Of a stretch of DNA of 41,882 bases, positions 11,821 through 23,299 are shown in pieces (within the stretch, counting starts at the first letter, position 1; each line of letters opens with the position of its first letter). A program made the position numbers and the translations under genes. Under the pieces are notes generated by a model, which ran no database searches, was not told the DNA's origin, and saw nothing but the letters and a program-made list of their open reading frames with translations. Source of the DNA: Saccoglossus kowalevskii (Eukaryota > Hemichordata > Enteropneusta > Harrimaniidae); NCBI RefSeq assembly GCF_000003605.2, contig NW_003144170.1, positions 1 through 41,882 of the forward strand, read 5' to 3'.

Positions 11821-12180
11821 GGGGCTATGTATATTCTTATTAATGGTTATGTGTATCTTGGAATGGGCTATGTATATTCTTAGTAATGGTTATGTGTACC
11901 TTGGAAGGGGCTATGTATATTCTTAGTAATGGTTATGTGTACCTTGGAAGGGGCTATGTATATTCTTAGTAATGGTTATGTGTATCTTGGATGGGGCTAT
12001 GTATATTCTTAGTAATGGTTATGTGTATCTTGGAAGGGGCTATGTATATTCTTAGTAATGGTTATGTGTATCTTGGATGGGGCTATGTATATTCTTAGTA
12101 ATGGTTATGTGTATCTTGGAAGGGGCTATGTATATTCTTAGTAATGGTTATGTGTACCTTGGAAGGGGCTATGTATATTC
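11641..12180 (+). repeat. segment duplicated at 16196-16735
   Basis: About twelve units share one order: TTATTAAT or TTACTAAT, AATGGG, GTACC, TAATAG, GTACC, ATGG, TTATTAAT, AATGGG, GTACC, GTACC, then ATGG/AAGG alternation. The offset is 4,555 bp (106 units less 3 bp), fixed by the TAATAG unit at 11756/16311. The segment overlaps the one shared with 26 kb, so this ancestor exists in at least three places. Confidence 0.87.
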
Positions 12181-12219
12181 TTAGTAATGGTTATGTGTAT
12201 CTTGGAAGAGGCTATGTAT

Positions 12220-13039
12220 ATTCTTAGTAATGGTTATGTGTATCTTGGATGGGGCTATGTGTATTCTTAGTAATGGTTATGTGTATCTTGGAAGGGGCTA
12301 TGTATATTCTTAGTAATGGTTATGTGTATCTTGGAATGGGCTATGTGTATTCTTAGTAATGGTTATGTGTATCTTGGATGGGGCTATGTATATTCTTAGC
12401 AATGGTTATGTGTATCTTGGAAGAGGCTATGTGTATTCTTAGTAATGGTTATGTGTATCTTGGAAGGGGCTATGTATATTATTAGTAATGGTTATGTGTA
12501 TCTTGGATGGGGCTATGTATATTCTTAGTAATGGTTATGTGTATCTTGGAAGGGGCTATGTATATTCTTAGTAATGGTTATGTGTATCTTGGATGGGGCT
12601 ATGTGTATTCTTAGTAATGGTTATGTGTATCTTGGAAGGGGCTATGTATATTCTTAGTAATGGTTATGTGTATCTTGGATGGGGCTATGTGTATTCTTAG
12701 TAATGGTTATGTGTATCTTGGATGGGGCTATGTATATTCTTAGTAATGGTTATGTGTATCTTGGAAGGGGCTATGTATATTCTTAGTAATGGTTATGTGT
12801 ATCTTGGATGGGGCTATGTGTATTCTTAGTAATGGTTATGTGTATCTTGGAAGGGGCTATGTATATTCTTAGTAATGGTTATGTGTATCTTGGAATGGGC
12901 TATGTGTATTCTTAGTAATGGTTATGTGTATCTTGGATGGGGCTATGTATATTCTTAGCAATGGTTATGTGTATCTTGGAAGAGGCTATGTGTATTCTTA
13001 GTAATGGTTATGTGTATCCTGGAAGGGGCTATGTATATT
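12220..13039 (+). repeat. 559-bp (13-unit) direct duplication
   Basis: The run ATGG with GTGTAT, AAGG, AATGGG with GTGTAT, ATGG with TTAGCAAT, then GGAAGAGG with GTGTAT occurs twice. The TTAGCAAT marker is at 12398 and 12957, exactly 559 bp apart. The period is the same as in the 14.2-16.0 kb block, but the variant order is different. Confidence 0.78.
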
Positions 13040-13304
13040 ATTAGCAATGGTTATGTGTATCTTGGAAGGGGCTATGTATATTATTAGTAATGGTTAAGTG
13101 TATCTTAGATTGGGCTATGTATATTCTTAGCAATGGTTATGTGTATCTTGGAAGGGGCGATGTGTATTCTTAGTAATGGTTATGTGTATCTTGGATGGGG
13201 CTATGTATATTCTTAGCAATGGTTATGTGTATCTTGGAAGGGGCTATGTGTATTCTTAGTAATGGTTATGTGTATCTTGGATTGGGCTATGTATATTCTT
13301 AGTA

Positions 13305-13634
13305 ATGGTTATGTGTATCTTGGATGGGGCTATGTATATTCTTAGTAATGGTTATGTGTACCTTGGAAGGGGCTATGTATATTCTTTGCAATGGTTATGT
13401 GTATCTTGGAAGGGGCTATATATATTCTTAGTAATGGTTATGTGTATCTTGGAAAGGGCTATGTATATTCTTAGTAATGGTTATGTGTATCTTGGATGGG
13501 GCTATGTATATTCTTAGTAATGGTTATGTGTATCTTGGCAGGGGCTATGTATATTCTTAGTAATGGTTATGTGTATCTTGGATGGGACTATGTATATTCT
13601 TAGCAATGGTTATGTGTATCTTGGAAGGGGCTAT
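13305..13634 (+). repeat. TTTGCAAT/GCAGGGG cassette, copy 2
   Basis: Same unit order and the same 150-bp spacing (TTTGCA at 13385, TTGGCAG at 13535) as the copy at 1351. The offset of 11,954 bp is exactly 278 units, so small insertions and deletions between the two copies must cancel. The copy diverges after about 13650, where TATTATTAG appears. Confidence 0.85.
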
Positions 13635-14209
13635 GTATATTATTAGTAATGGTTGTGTGTATCTTGGATGGGGCTATGTATATTCTTAGTAATGGTTATG
13701 TGTATCTTGGAAGGGGCTATGTGTATTCTTAGTAATGGTTATGTGTATCTTGGATGGGACTATGTATATTCTTAGCAATGGTTATGTGTATCTGGGAAGG
13801 GGCTATGTATATTCTTAGTAATGGTTATGTGTATCTTGGATGGGGCTATGTATATTCTTAGCAATGGTTATGTGTATCTTGGAAGGGGCGATGTGTATTC
13901 TTAGTAATGGTTATGTGTATCTTGGATGGGGCTATGTTTATTCATAGTAATGGTTATGTGTATCTTGGAAGGGGCTATGTATATTCTTAGTAATGGTTAT
14001 GTGTACCTTGGAAGGGGCTATGTGCATTCTTAGTAATGGTTATGTGTATCTTGGAAGGGGCTATGTATATTCTTATTAATGGTTATGTGTATCTTGGAAT
14101 GGGCTATGTATATTCTTATTAATGGTTATGTGTATCTTGGAATGGGCTATGTATATTCTTAGTAATGGTTATGTTATCTTGGATGGGGCTATGTATATTC
14201 TTAGTAATG

Positions 14210-16010
14210 GTTATGTGTATCTTCGAAGGGGCTATGTATATTCTTAGTAATGGTTATGTGTATCTTGGATGGGACTATGTATATTCTTAGCAATGGTTAT
14301 GTGTGTCTTGGAAGGGGCTATGTATATTCTTAGTAATGGTTATGTGTATCTTGGAAGGGGCTATGTGTATTCTTAGTAATGGTTATGTGTATCTTGGAAG
14401 GAGCTATGTATATTCTTAGTAATGGTTTTGTGTATCTTGGATGGGGCTATGTATATTCTTAGCAATGGTTATGTGTATCTTGGAAGGGGCTATGTATATT
14501 CTTAGTAATGGTTATGTGTATCTTGGAAGGGGCTATGTGTATTCTTAGTAATGGTTATGTGTATCTTGGAAGGAGCTATGTATATTCTTAGTAATGGTTA
14601 TGTGTATCTTGGATTGGGCTATGTATATTCTTAGTAATGGTTATGTGTATCTTGGATGGGGCTATGTATATTCTTAGTAATGGTTATGTGTATCTTGGAT
14701 GGGGCTATGTATATTCTTAGTAATGGTTATGTGTATCTTGGATGGGGCTATGTGTATTCTTAGTAATGGTTATGTGTATCTTGGAAGGGGCTATGTATAT
14801 TCTTAGTAATGGTTATGTGTATCTTGGATGTGACTATGTATATTATTAGCAATGGTTATGTGTGTCTTGGAAGGGGCTATGTATATTCTTAGTAATGGTT
14901 ATGTGTATCTTGGAAGGGGCTATGTGTATTCTTAGTAATGGTTATGTGTATCTGGATGGGACTATGTATATTCTAGCAATGGTTATGTGTATCTTGGAAG
15001 GGGCTATGTATATTCTTAGTAATGGTTATGTGTATCTTGGAAAGGGCTATGTGTATTCTTAGTAATGGTTATGTGTATCTTGGAAGGAGCTATGTATATT
15101 CTTAGTAATGGTTATGTGTATCTTGGATTGGGCTATGTATATTCTTAGTAATGGTTATGTGTATCTTGGATGGGGCTATGTATATTCTTAGTAATGGTTA
15201 TGTGTATCTTGGATGGGGCTATGTATATTCTTAGTAATGGTTATGTGTATCTTGGATGGGGCTATGTGTATTCTTAGTAATGGTTATGTGTATCTTGGAA
15301 GGGGCTATGTATATTCTTAGTAATGGTTATGTGTATCTTGGATGGGACTATGTATATTCTTAGCAATGGTTATGTGTGTCTTGGAAAGGGCTATGTATAT
15401 TCTTAGTAATGGTTATGTGTATCTTGGAAGGGGCTATGTGTATTCTTAGTAATGGTTATGTGTATCTTGGAAGGAGCTATGTATATTCTTAGTAATGGTT
15501 TTGTGTATCTTGGATGGGGCTATGTATATTCTTAGCAATGGTTATGTGTATCTTGGAAGGGGCTATGTATATTCTTAGTAATGGTTATGTGTATCTTGGA
15601 AGGGGCTATGTGTATTCTTAGTAATGGTTATGTGTATCTTGGAAGGAGCTATGTATATTCTTAGTAATGGTTATGTGTATCTTGGATTGGGCTATGTATA
15701 TTCTTAGTAATGGTTATGTGTATCTTGGATGGGGCTATGTATATTCTTAGTAATGGTTATGTGTATCTTGGATGGGGCTATGTATATTCTTAGTAATGGT
15801 TATGTGTATCTTGGATGGGGCTATGTGTATTCTTAGTAATGGTTATGTGTATCTTGGAAGGGGCTATGTATATTCTTAGTAATGGTTATGTGTATCTTGG
15901 ATGGGACTATGTATATTCTTAGCAATGGTTATGTGTGTCTTGGAAGGGGCTATGTATATTCTTAGTAATGGTTATGTGTATCTTGGAAGGGGCTATGTGT
16001 ATTCTTATCA
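14210..16010 (+). repeat. 13-unit (559-bp) higher-order repeat in tandem copies
   Basis: Units marked GGTTATGTGTGTC start at 14295, 14854, 15368 and 15927. Spacings are 559, 514 and 559 bp. The middle copy lacks one unit (the AAGGAGC unit before TTTTGTG) and has two 1-bp deletions near 14950 and 14973, which accounts for 559-43-2 = 514. Within each copy the order is fixed: AAGG, AAGG-GTGTAT, AAGGAGC, TTTTGTG with TTAGCAAT, AAGG, AAGG-GTGTAT, AAGGAGC, ATTGGG, ATGG, ATGG, ATGG-GTGTAT, AAGG, ATGGGAC with TTAGCAAT. The pattern breaks near 16005, where TTATCAAT then CCTGAATGG appear. Confidence 0.88.
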
Positions 16011-16195
16011 ATGGTTATGTGTATCCTGAATGGGGCTATGTATATTCTTAGTAATGGTTATGTGTATCTTGGATGGGACTATGTATATTCTTAGCAATGG
16101 TTATGTGTATCTTGGAAGGGGCTATGTATATTCTTAGTAATGGTTATGTGTATCTTGGAAGGGGCTATGTGTATTCTTAGTAATGGTTATGTGTA

Positions 16196-16735
16196 TCTTG
16201 GAAGGGGCTATGTATATTCTTACTAATGGTTATGTGTATCTTGGAATGGGCTATGTATATTCTTAGTAATGGTTATGTGTACCTTGGAAGGGGCTATGTA
16301 TATTCTTAGTAATAGTTATGTGTACCTTGGAAGGGGCTATGTATATTCTTAGTAATGGTTATGTGTATCTTGGATGGGGCTATGTATATTCTTATTAATG
16401 GTTATGTGTATCTTGGAATGGGCTATGTATATTCTTAGTAATGGTTATGTGTACCTTGGAAGGGGCTATGTATATTCTTAGTAATGGTTATGTGTACCTT
16501 GGAAGGGGCTATGTATATTCTTAGTAATGGTTATGTGTATCTTGGATGGGGCTATGTATATTCTTAGTAATGGTTATGTGTATCTTGGAAGGGGCTATGT
16601 ATATTCTTAGTAATGGTTATGTGTATCTTGGATGGGGCTATGTATATTCTTAGTAATGGTTATGTGTATCTTGGAAGGGGCTATGTATATTCTTAGTAAT
16701 GGTTATGTGTACCTTGGAAGGGGCTATGTATATTC
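16196..16735 (+). repeat. copy of the 11641-12180 segment
   Basis: Second copy at an offset of 4,555 bp, with TTACTAAT at the first marker and TAATAG at 16311. It is followed by TTATCAAT units near 16735 and a TCAGTATT unit near 16950, where the order no longer matches. Confidence 0.85.
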
Positions 16736-17959
16736 TTATCAATGGTTATGTGTATCTTGGATGGGGCTATGTGTATTCTTAGTAATGGTTATGTGTATCT
16801 TGGAAGGGGCTATGTATATTCTTAGTAATGGTTATGTGTATCTTGGATGGGGCTATGTATATTCTTAGTAATGGTTATGTGTATCCTGGAAGGGGCTATG
16901 TATATTCTTAGTAATGGTTATGTGTACCTTGGAAGGGGCTATGTATATTCTCAGTATTGGTTATGTGTATCTTGGATGGGGCTATGTATATTCTTAGTAA
17001 TGGTTATGTGTATCTTGGAAGAGGCTATGTATATTCTTAGTAATGGTTTATGTGTATCTTGTAAGGGGCTATGTATATTCTTAGTAATGGTTATGTGTAT
17101 CTTGGATGGGGCTATGTATATTATTAGTAATGGTTATGTGTATCTTGGATGGGACTATGTATATTCTTAGTAATGGTTATGTGTATCTTGGAAGGGGCTA
17201 TGTATATTCTTAGTAATGGTTATGTGTATCTTGGATGGGGCTATGTATATTCTTAGTAATGGTTATGTGTATCTTAGAAGGGGCTATGTATATACATAGT
17301 AATGGTTATGTGTATCCTGGAAGGGGCTATGTGTATTCTTAGTAATGGTTATGTGTATCTTGGATGGGGCTTTGTATATTCTTAGTAATGGTTATGTGTA
17401 TCTTGGAAGGGGCTATGTATATTCTTAGTAATGGTTATGTGTATCTTGGAAGAGGCTATGTATATTCTTAGCAATGGTTATGTGTATCTTGGAAGGGGCT
17501 ATGTATATTCTTAGTATTGGTTATGTGTATCTTGGATGGGGCTATGTATATTCTTAGTAATGGTTATGTGTATCTTGGAAGGGGCTATGTATATTCTTAG
17601 TATTGGTTATGTGTATCTTGGATGGGGCTATGTATATTCTTAGTAATGGTTATGTGTATCTTGGAAGAGGCTATGTATATTCTTAGTAATGGTTATGTGT
17701 ATCTTGGAAGGGGCTATGTGTATTCTTAGTAATGGTTATGTGTATCTTGGAATGGGCTATGTGTATTCTTAGTAATGGTTATGTGTATCTTGGAAGAGGC
17801 TATGTATATTCTTAGTAATGGTTATGTGTATCTTGGCAGGGGCTATGTATATTCTGAGTAATGGTTATGTGTATCTTGGATGGGACTATGTATATTCTTA
17901 GCAATGGTTATGTGTATCTTGGAAGGGGCTATGTATATTCTGAGTAATGGTTATGTGTA

Positions 17960-18880
17960 TCTTGGATGGGGCTATGTATATTCGTAGTAATGGTTATGTG
18001 TATCTTGGATGGGGCTATGTATATTCTTAGTAATGGTTATGTGTATCTTGGAATGGGCTATGTATATTCTTAGTAATGGTTATGTGTATCTTGGAATGGG
18101 CTATGTATATTCTTAGTAATGGTTATGTGTATCTTGGATGGGGCTATGTATATTCTTAGTAATGGTTATGTGTATCTTGGAATGGGCTATGTATATTCGT
18201 AGTAATGGTTATGTGTATCTTGGATGGGGCTATGTATATTCTTAGTAATGGTTATGTGTATCTTGGATGGGGCTATGTATATTCTTAGTAATGGTTATGT
18301 GTATCTTGGAATGGGCTATGTATATTCTTAGTAATGGTTATGTGTATCTTGGAATGGGCTATGTATATTCTTAGTAATGGTTATGTGTATCTTGGATGGG
18401 GCTATGTATATTCGTAGTAATGGTTATGTGTATCTTGGATGGGGCTATGTATATTCTTAGTAATGGTTATGTGTATCTTGGAATGGGCTATGTATATTCG
18501 TAGTAATGGTTATGTGTATCTTGGATGGGGCTATGTATATTCTTAGTAATGGTTATGTGTATCTTGGATGGGGCTATGTATATTCTTAGTAATGGTTATG
18601 TGTATCTTGGAATGGGCTATGTATATTCGTAGTAATGGTTATGTGTATCTTGGATGGGGCTATGTATATTCTTAGTAATGGTTATGTGTATCTTGGATGG
18701 GGCTATGTATATTCTTAGTAATGGTTATGTGTATCTTGGAATGGGCTATGTATATTCTTAGTAATGGTTATGTGTATCTTGGAATGGGCTATGTATATTC
18801 TTAGTAATGGTTATGTGTATCTTGGATGGGGCTATGTATATTCTTAGTAATGGTTATGTGTATCTTGGATGGGGCTATGT
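17960..18880 (+). repeat. 5/10-unit (215/430-bp) higher-order pattern of ATGG and AATG units
   Basis: Only ATGG and AATG units occur, in runs of two ATGG and one or two AATG. A rare TTCGTAG marker occurs at 17981, 18196, 18411, 18497 and 18626. Its spacings are 215, 215, 86 and 129 bp, so positions one and three, and two and four-plus-one, are 430 bp apart. TTCGTAG is one of the few places with a CpG. This is one of the most regular and least mutated parts of the window, consistent with recent amplification. Confidence 0.8.
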
Positions 18881-19019
18881 ATATTCTTAGTAATGGTTAT
18901 GTGTATCTTGGAAGGGGCTATGTATATTCTTAGTAATGGTTATGTGTATCTTGGAAGGGGCTATGTATATTCTTAGTAATGGTTATGTGTATCTTGGAAG
19001 GAGCTATGTATATTCTTAG

Positions 19020-19320
19020 TAATGGTTATGTGTATCTTGGAAGGAGCTATGTATATTCTTAGTAATGGTTTTGTGTATCTTGGATGGGGCTATGTATATT
19101 CTTAGTAATGGTTATGTGTATCTTGGAAGGGGCTATATATATACTTAGCAATGGTTATGTGTATCTTGGATGGGGCTATGTATATTCTTAGTAATGGTTA
19201 TGTGTATCTTGGATGGGGCTATGTGTATTCTTAGTAATGGTTATGTGTATCTTGGAAGGGGCTATATATATACTTAGCAATGGTTATGTGTATCTTGGAT
19301 TGGGCTATGTGTATTCTTAG
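19020..19320 (+). repeat. segment duplicated at 22840-23135
   Basis: Order: AAGGAGC, TTTTGTG, ATGG, AAGG with CTATATATATAC, ATGG, ATGG-GTGTAT, AAGG with CTATATATATAC, ATTGGG-GTGTAT. The TTTTGTG units are at 19067 and 22887, offset 3,820 bp. The 22.8-kb copy has many extra small deletions. Confidence 0.8.
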
Positions 19321-19549
19321 TAATGGTTATGTGTATCTTGGATGGGGCTATGTATATTCTTAGTAATGGTTATGTGTATCTTGGAAGGGGCTATGTATAT
19401 TCTTAGTAATGGTTATGTGTATCTTGGAATGGGCTATGTGTATTCTTAGTAATGGTTATGTGTATCTTGGATGGGGCTATGTATATTGTTAGTAATGGTT
19501 ATGTGTATCTTGGATGGGGCTATGTATATTATTAGTAATGGTTATGTGT

Positions 19550-19830
19550 ATCTTGGATGGGGCTGTGTATATTCTTAGTAATGGTTATGTGTATCTTGGA
19601 AGGGGCTATGTATATTCTTAGTAATGGTTATGTGTATCTTGGAAGAGGCTATGTATATTCTTAGTAATGGTTATGTGTATCTTGGATGGGACTATGTATA
19701 TTCTTAGTAATGGTTATGTGTATCTTGGATGGGGCTGTGTATATTCTTAGTAATGGTTATGTGTATCTTGGAAGGGGCTATGTATATTCTTAGTAATGGT
19801 TATGTGTATCTTGGAAGAGGCTATGTATAT
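19550..19830 (+). repeat. 4-unit (172-bp) duplication marked by GGCTGTG
   Basis: The four units GGGGCTGTG, AAGG, AAGAGG and ATGGGAC are repeated, with GGCTGTG at 19561 and 19733, exactly 172 bp apart. Upstream, a unit with TATTGTTAG (19485) and its neighbours recur at 40247, offset 20,762 bp. Confidence 0.75.
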
Positions 19831-20684
19831 TCTTAGTAATGGTTATGTGTATCTTGGATGGGGCTATGTGTATTCTTAGTAATGGTTATGTGTATCTTGG
19901 ATGGGACTATGTATATTCTTAGTAATGGTTATGTGTATCTTGGAAGAGGCTATGTATATTCTTATTAATAGTTATGTGTATCTTGGATGGGGCTGTGTAT
20001 ATTCTTAGTAATGGTTATGTGTATCTTGAATGAGCTATGTATATTCTTATCAATGGTTATGTGTATCTTGGATGGGGCTGTGTGTATTCTTATAATGGTT
20101 ATGTGTATCTTGGATGGGACTATGTATATTCTTATCAATGGTTATGTGTATCTTGGAAGGGGCTATGTATATTCTTAGTAATGGTTATGTGTACCTTGGA
20201 AGGGGCTATGTATATTCTTAGTAATGGTTATGTGTATCTTGGATGGGGCTATGTATATTCTTAGTAATGGTTATGTGTATCCTGGAAGGGGCTATGTATA
20301 TTCTTAGTAATGGTTATGTGTACCTTGGAAGGGGCTATGTATATTCTTAGTAATGGTTATGTGTATCTTGGATGGGGCTATGTATATTCTTAGTAATGGT
20401 TATGTGTATCTTGGATGGGGCTATGTATATTCTTAGTAATGGTTATGTGTATCTTGGAAGGGGCTATATATATACTTAGCAATGGTTATGTGTATCTTGG
20501 AAGGGGCTATGTATATTCTTAGTAATGGTTATGTGTATCTTGGATGGGGCTATGTATATTATTAGTAATGGTTATGTGTATCCTGGAAGAGGCTATGTAT
20601 ATTCTTAGTAATGGTTATGTGTATCTTGGAAGGGGCTATGTGTATTCTTAGTAATGGTTATGAGTATCTTGGATGGGGCTATGT

Positions 20685-21361
20685 GTATTCTTAGTAATGG
20701 TTATGTGTATCTTGGATGGGGCTATGTATATTCTTATCAATGGTTATGTGTATCTTGGAAGGGGCTATGTATATTCTTAGTAATGGTTATGTGTACCTTG
20801 GAAGGGGCTATGTATATTCTTAGTAATGGTTATGTGTATCTTGGATGGGGCTATGTATATTCTTAGTAATGGTTATGTGTATCTTGGATGGGGCTATGTA
20901 TATTCTTAGTAATGGTTATGTGTATCTTGGAAGGGGCTATATATATACTTAGCAATGGTTATGTGTATCTTGGATGGGGCTATGTATATTATTAGTAATG
21001 GTTATGTGTATCTTGGATGGTGCTATGTATATTCTTAGTAATGGTTATGTGTACCTTGGAAGGGGCTATGTATATTCTTAGTAATGGTTATGTGTATCTT
21101 GGATGGGGCTATGTATATTCTTATCAATGGTTATGTGTATCTTGGAAGGGGCTATGTATATTCTTAGTAATGGTTATGTGTACCTTGGAAGGGGCTATGT
21201 ATATTCTTAGTAATGGTTATGTGTATCTTGGATGGGGCTATGTATATTCTTAGTAATGGTTATGTGTATCCTGGAAGGGGCTATGTATATTCTTAGCAAT
21301 GGTTATGTGTACCTTGGAAGGGGCTATGTATATTCTTAGTAATGGTTATGTGTATCTTGGA
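20685..21361 (+). repeat. segment duplicated at 36804-37480
   Basis: About fifteen units match at an offset of 16,119 bp (375 units less 6 bp). Markers include paired GTACC units, TTATCAAT units and one CTATATATATAC/TTAGCAAT unit (about 20936 and 37055) followed by TATTATTAG. Only a few substitutions separate the copies, for example GGTGC against GGGGC near 21021. It overlaps the block shared with 6.7-7.4 kb. Confidence 0.87.
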
Positions 21362-21750
21362 AGGGGCTATATATATTCTTATCAATGGTTATGTGTATCT
21401 TGGAAGGGGCTATGTATATTCTTAGTAATGGTTATGTGTACCTTGGAAGGGGCTATGTATATTCTTAGTAATGGTTATGTGTATCTTGGATGGGGCTATG
21501 TATATTCTTATCAATGGTTATGTGTATCTTGGAAGGGGCTATGTATATTCTTAGTAATGGTTATGTGTACCTTGGAAGGGGCTATGTATATTCTTAGTAA
21601 TGGTTATGTGTATCTTGGATGGGGCTATGTATATTCTTAGTAATGGTTATGTGTATCTTGGATGGGGCTATGTATATTCTTACTAATGGTTATGTGTATC
21701 TTGGAAGGGCTATATATATACTTAACAATGGTTATGTGTATCTTGGATGG
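21034..21750 (+). repeat. copy of the 6720-7440 segment
   Basis: Second copy at an offset of 14,314 bp. It extends through the CTATATATATTCTTATCAAT unit at 21365 and into a stretch with several 1-bp deletions after 21700. Confidence 0.87.
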
Positions 21751-21850
21751 GCTATGTGTATTCTTATAATGGTTATGAGTATCTTGGAAGGGGCTATGTA
21801 TATTCTTAGTAATGGTTATGTGTATCTTGGAAGGGGCTATGTATATCTTA
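21700..21850 (+). other. indel-rich island in the array
   Basis: Within 150 bp there are at least four single-base deletions: GGAAGGGCTAT, GGATGGGCTATG, TTCTTATAATGG and GTATATCTTAG. The rest of the array has roughly one length change per kilobase or fewer. Some may be inherited (7433 shares one), others may be residual consensus errors in short runs of G or T. Confidence 0.6.
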
Positions 21851-22239
21851 GTAATGGTTATGTGTATCTTGGAAGGGGCTATGTATATTCTTAGTAATGG
21901 TTATGTGTATCTTGGAAGAGGCTATGTATATTAATAGTAATGGTTATGTGTATCTTGGAAGGGGCTATGTATATACTTAGTAATGGTTATGTGTATCTTG
22001 GAAGGGGCTATGTATATTCTTAGTAATGGTTATGTGTATCTTGGAAGGGGCTATGTATATTCTTAGTAATGGTTATGTGTATCTTGGAAGGGGCTATGTA
22101 TATTCTTAGTAATGGTTATGTTATCTTGGATGGGGCTATGTATATTCTTAGTAATGGTTATGTGTATCTTGGAAAGGGCTATGTATATTCTTATTAATGG
22201 TTATGTGTATCTTGGAAGGAGCTATGTATATTCTTAGTA

Positions 22240-22569
22240 ATGGTTATGTGTATCTTGGAAGGGGCTATGTATATTCTTAGTAATGGTTATGTGTACCTTG
22301 GAAGGGGCTATGTATATTCTTTGCAATGGTTATGTGTATCTTGGAAGGGGCTATATATATTCTTAGTAATGGTTATGTGTATCTTGGAAAGGGCTATGTA
22401 TATTCTTAGTAATGGTTATGTGTATCTTGGATGGGGCTATGTATATTCTTAGTAATGGTTATGTGTATCTTGGCAGGGGCTATGTATATTCTTAGTAATG
22501 GTTATGTGTATCTTGGATGGGACTATGTATATTCTTAGCAATGGTTATGTGTATCTTGGAAGGGGCTAT
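22240..22569 (+). repeat. TTTGCAAT/GCAGGGG cassette, copy 3
   Basis: TTTGCA at 22320 and TTGGCAG at 22470 are again 150 bp apart. The preceding 120 bp (2-bp deletion at 22119, then ATGG, AAAGGGC, TTATTAAT, AAGGAGC) match the units before the 5911 copy, apart from that deletion's place. Confidence 0.85.
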
Positions 22570-23059
22570 GTATATTCTTAGTAATGGTTATGTGTATCTT
22601 GCAAGGGGCTATGTGTATTCTTAGTAATGGTTATGTGTATCTTGGATGGGGCTATGTATATTCTTAGTAATGGTTATGTGTATCTTGGATTGGGCTATGT
22701 GTATTCTTAGTAATGGTTATGTGTATCTTGGATGGGGCTATGTATATTATTAGTAATGGTTATGTGTATCTTGGATGGGGCTATGTATATTCTTAGTAAT
22801 GGTTATGTGTATCTTGGAAAGGGCTATGTATATTTTTAGTAATGGTTATGTGTAACTTGGAAGGAGCTATGTATATTTTTCGTAATGGTTTTGTGTATCT
22901 TGGATGGGGCTATGTATATTCTTAGTAATGGTTATGTGTATCTTGGAAGGGGCTATATATATACTTAGCAATGGTTATGTGTATCTTGGATGGGGCTATG
23001 TATATTCTTAGTAATGGTTATGTGTATCTTGGATGGGGCTATGTGTATTCTTAGTAATG

Positions 23060-23270
23060 GTTATGTGTATCTTGAAGGGCTATATATATACTTACAATGG
23101 TTATGTGTATCTTGGATTGGCTATGTGTATTCTTAGTAATGGTATGTGTATCTTGGATGGGCTATGTATATTATTAGTAATGGTTATGTGTATCTGGATG
23201 GGGCTATGTATATTTCTTAGTAATGGTTATGTGTAATCTGGAAAGGGGCTATGTATATCTTAGTAATGGT
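23060..23270 (+). other. indel-rich island in the array
   Basis: This is the most disturbed stretch: roughly eight or nine 1-2 bp changes in about 210 bp, such as CTTGAAGGGCTAT, ACTTACAATGG, GGATTGGCTATG, TAATGGTATGTG, ATCTGGATGG, TATATTTCTTAG and GTGTAATCTGG. Most shorten a run of identical bases. The underlying units match the 19.2-19.3 kb copy, so this is decayed or poorly read satellite, not foreign sequence. Confidence 0.65.
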
Positions 23271-23299
23271 TATGTGTATCTTGGAAGGGGCTATGTATA

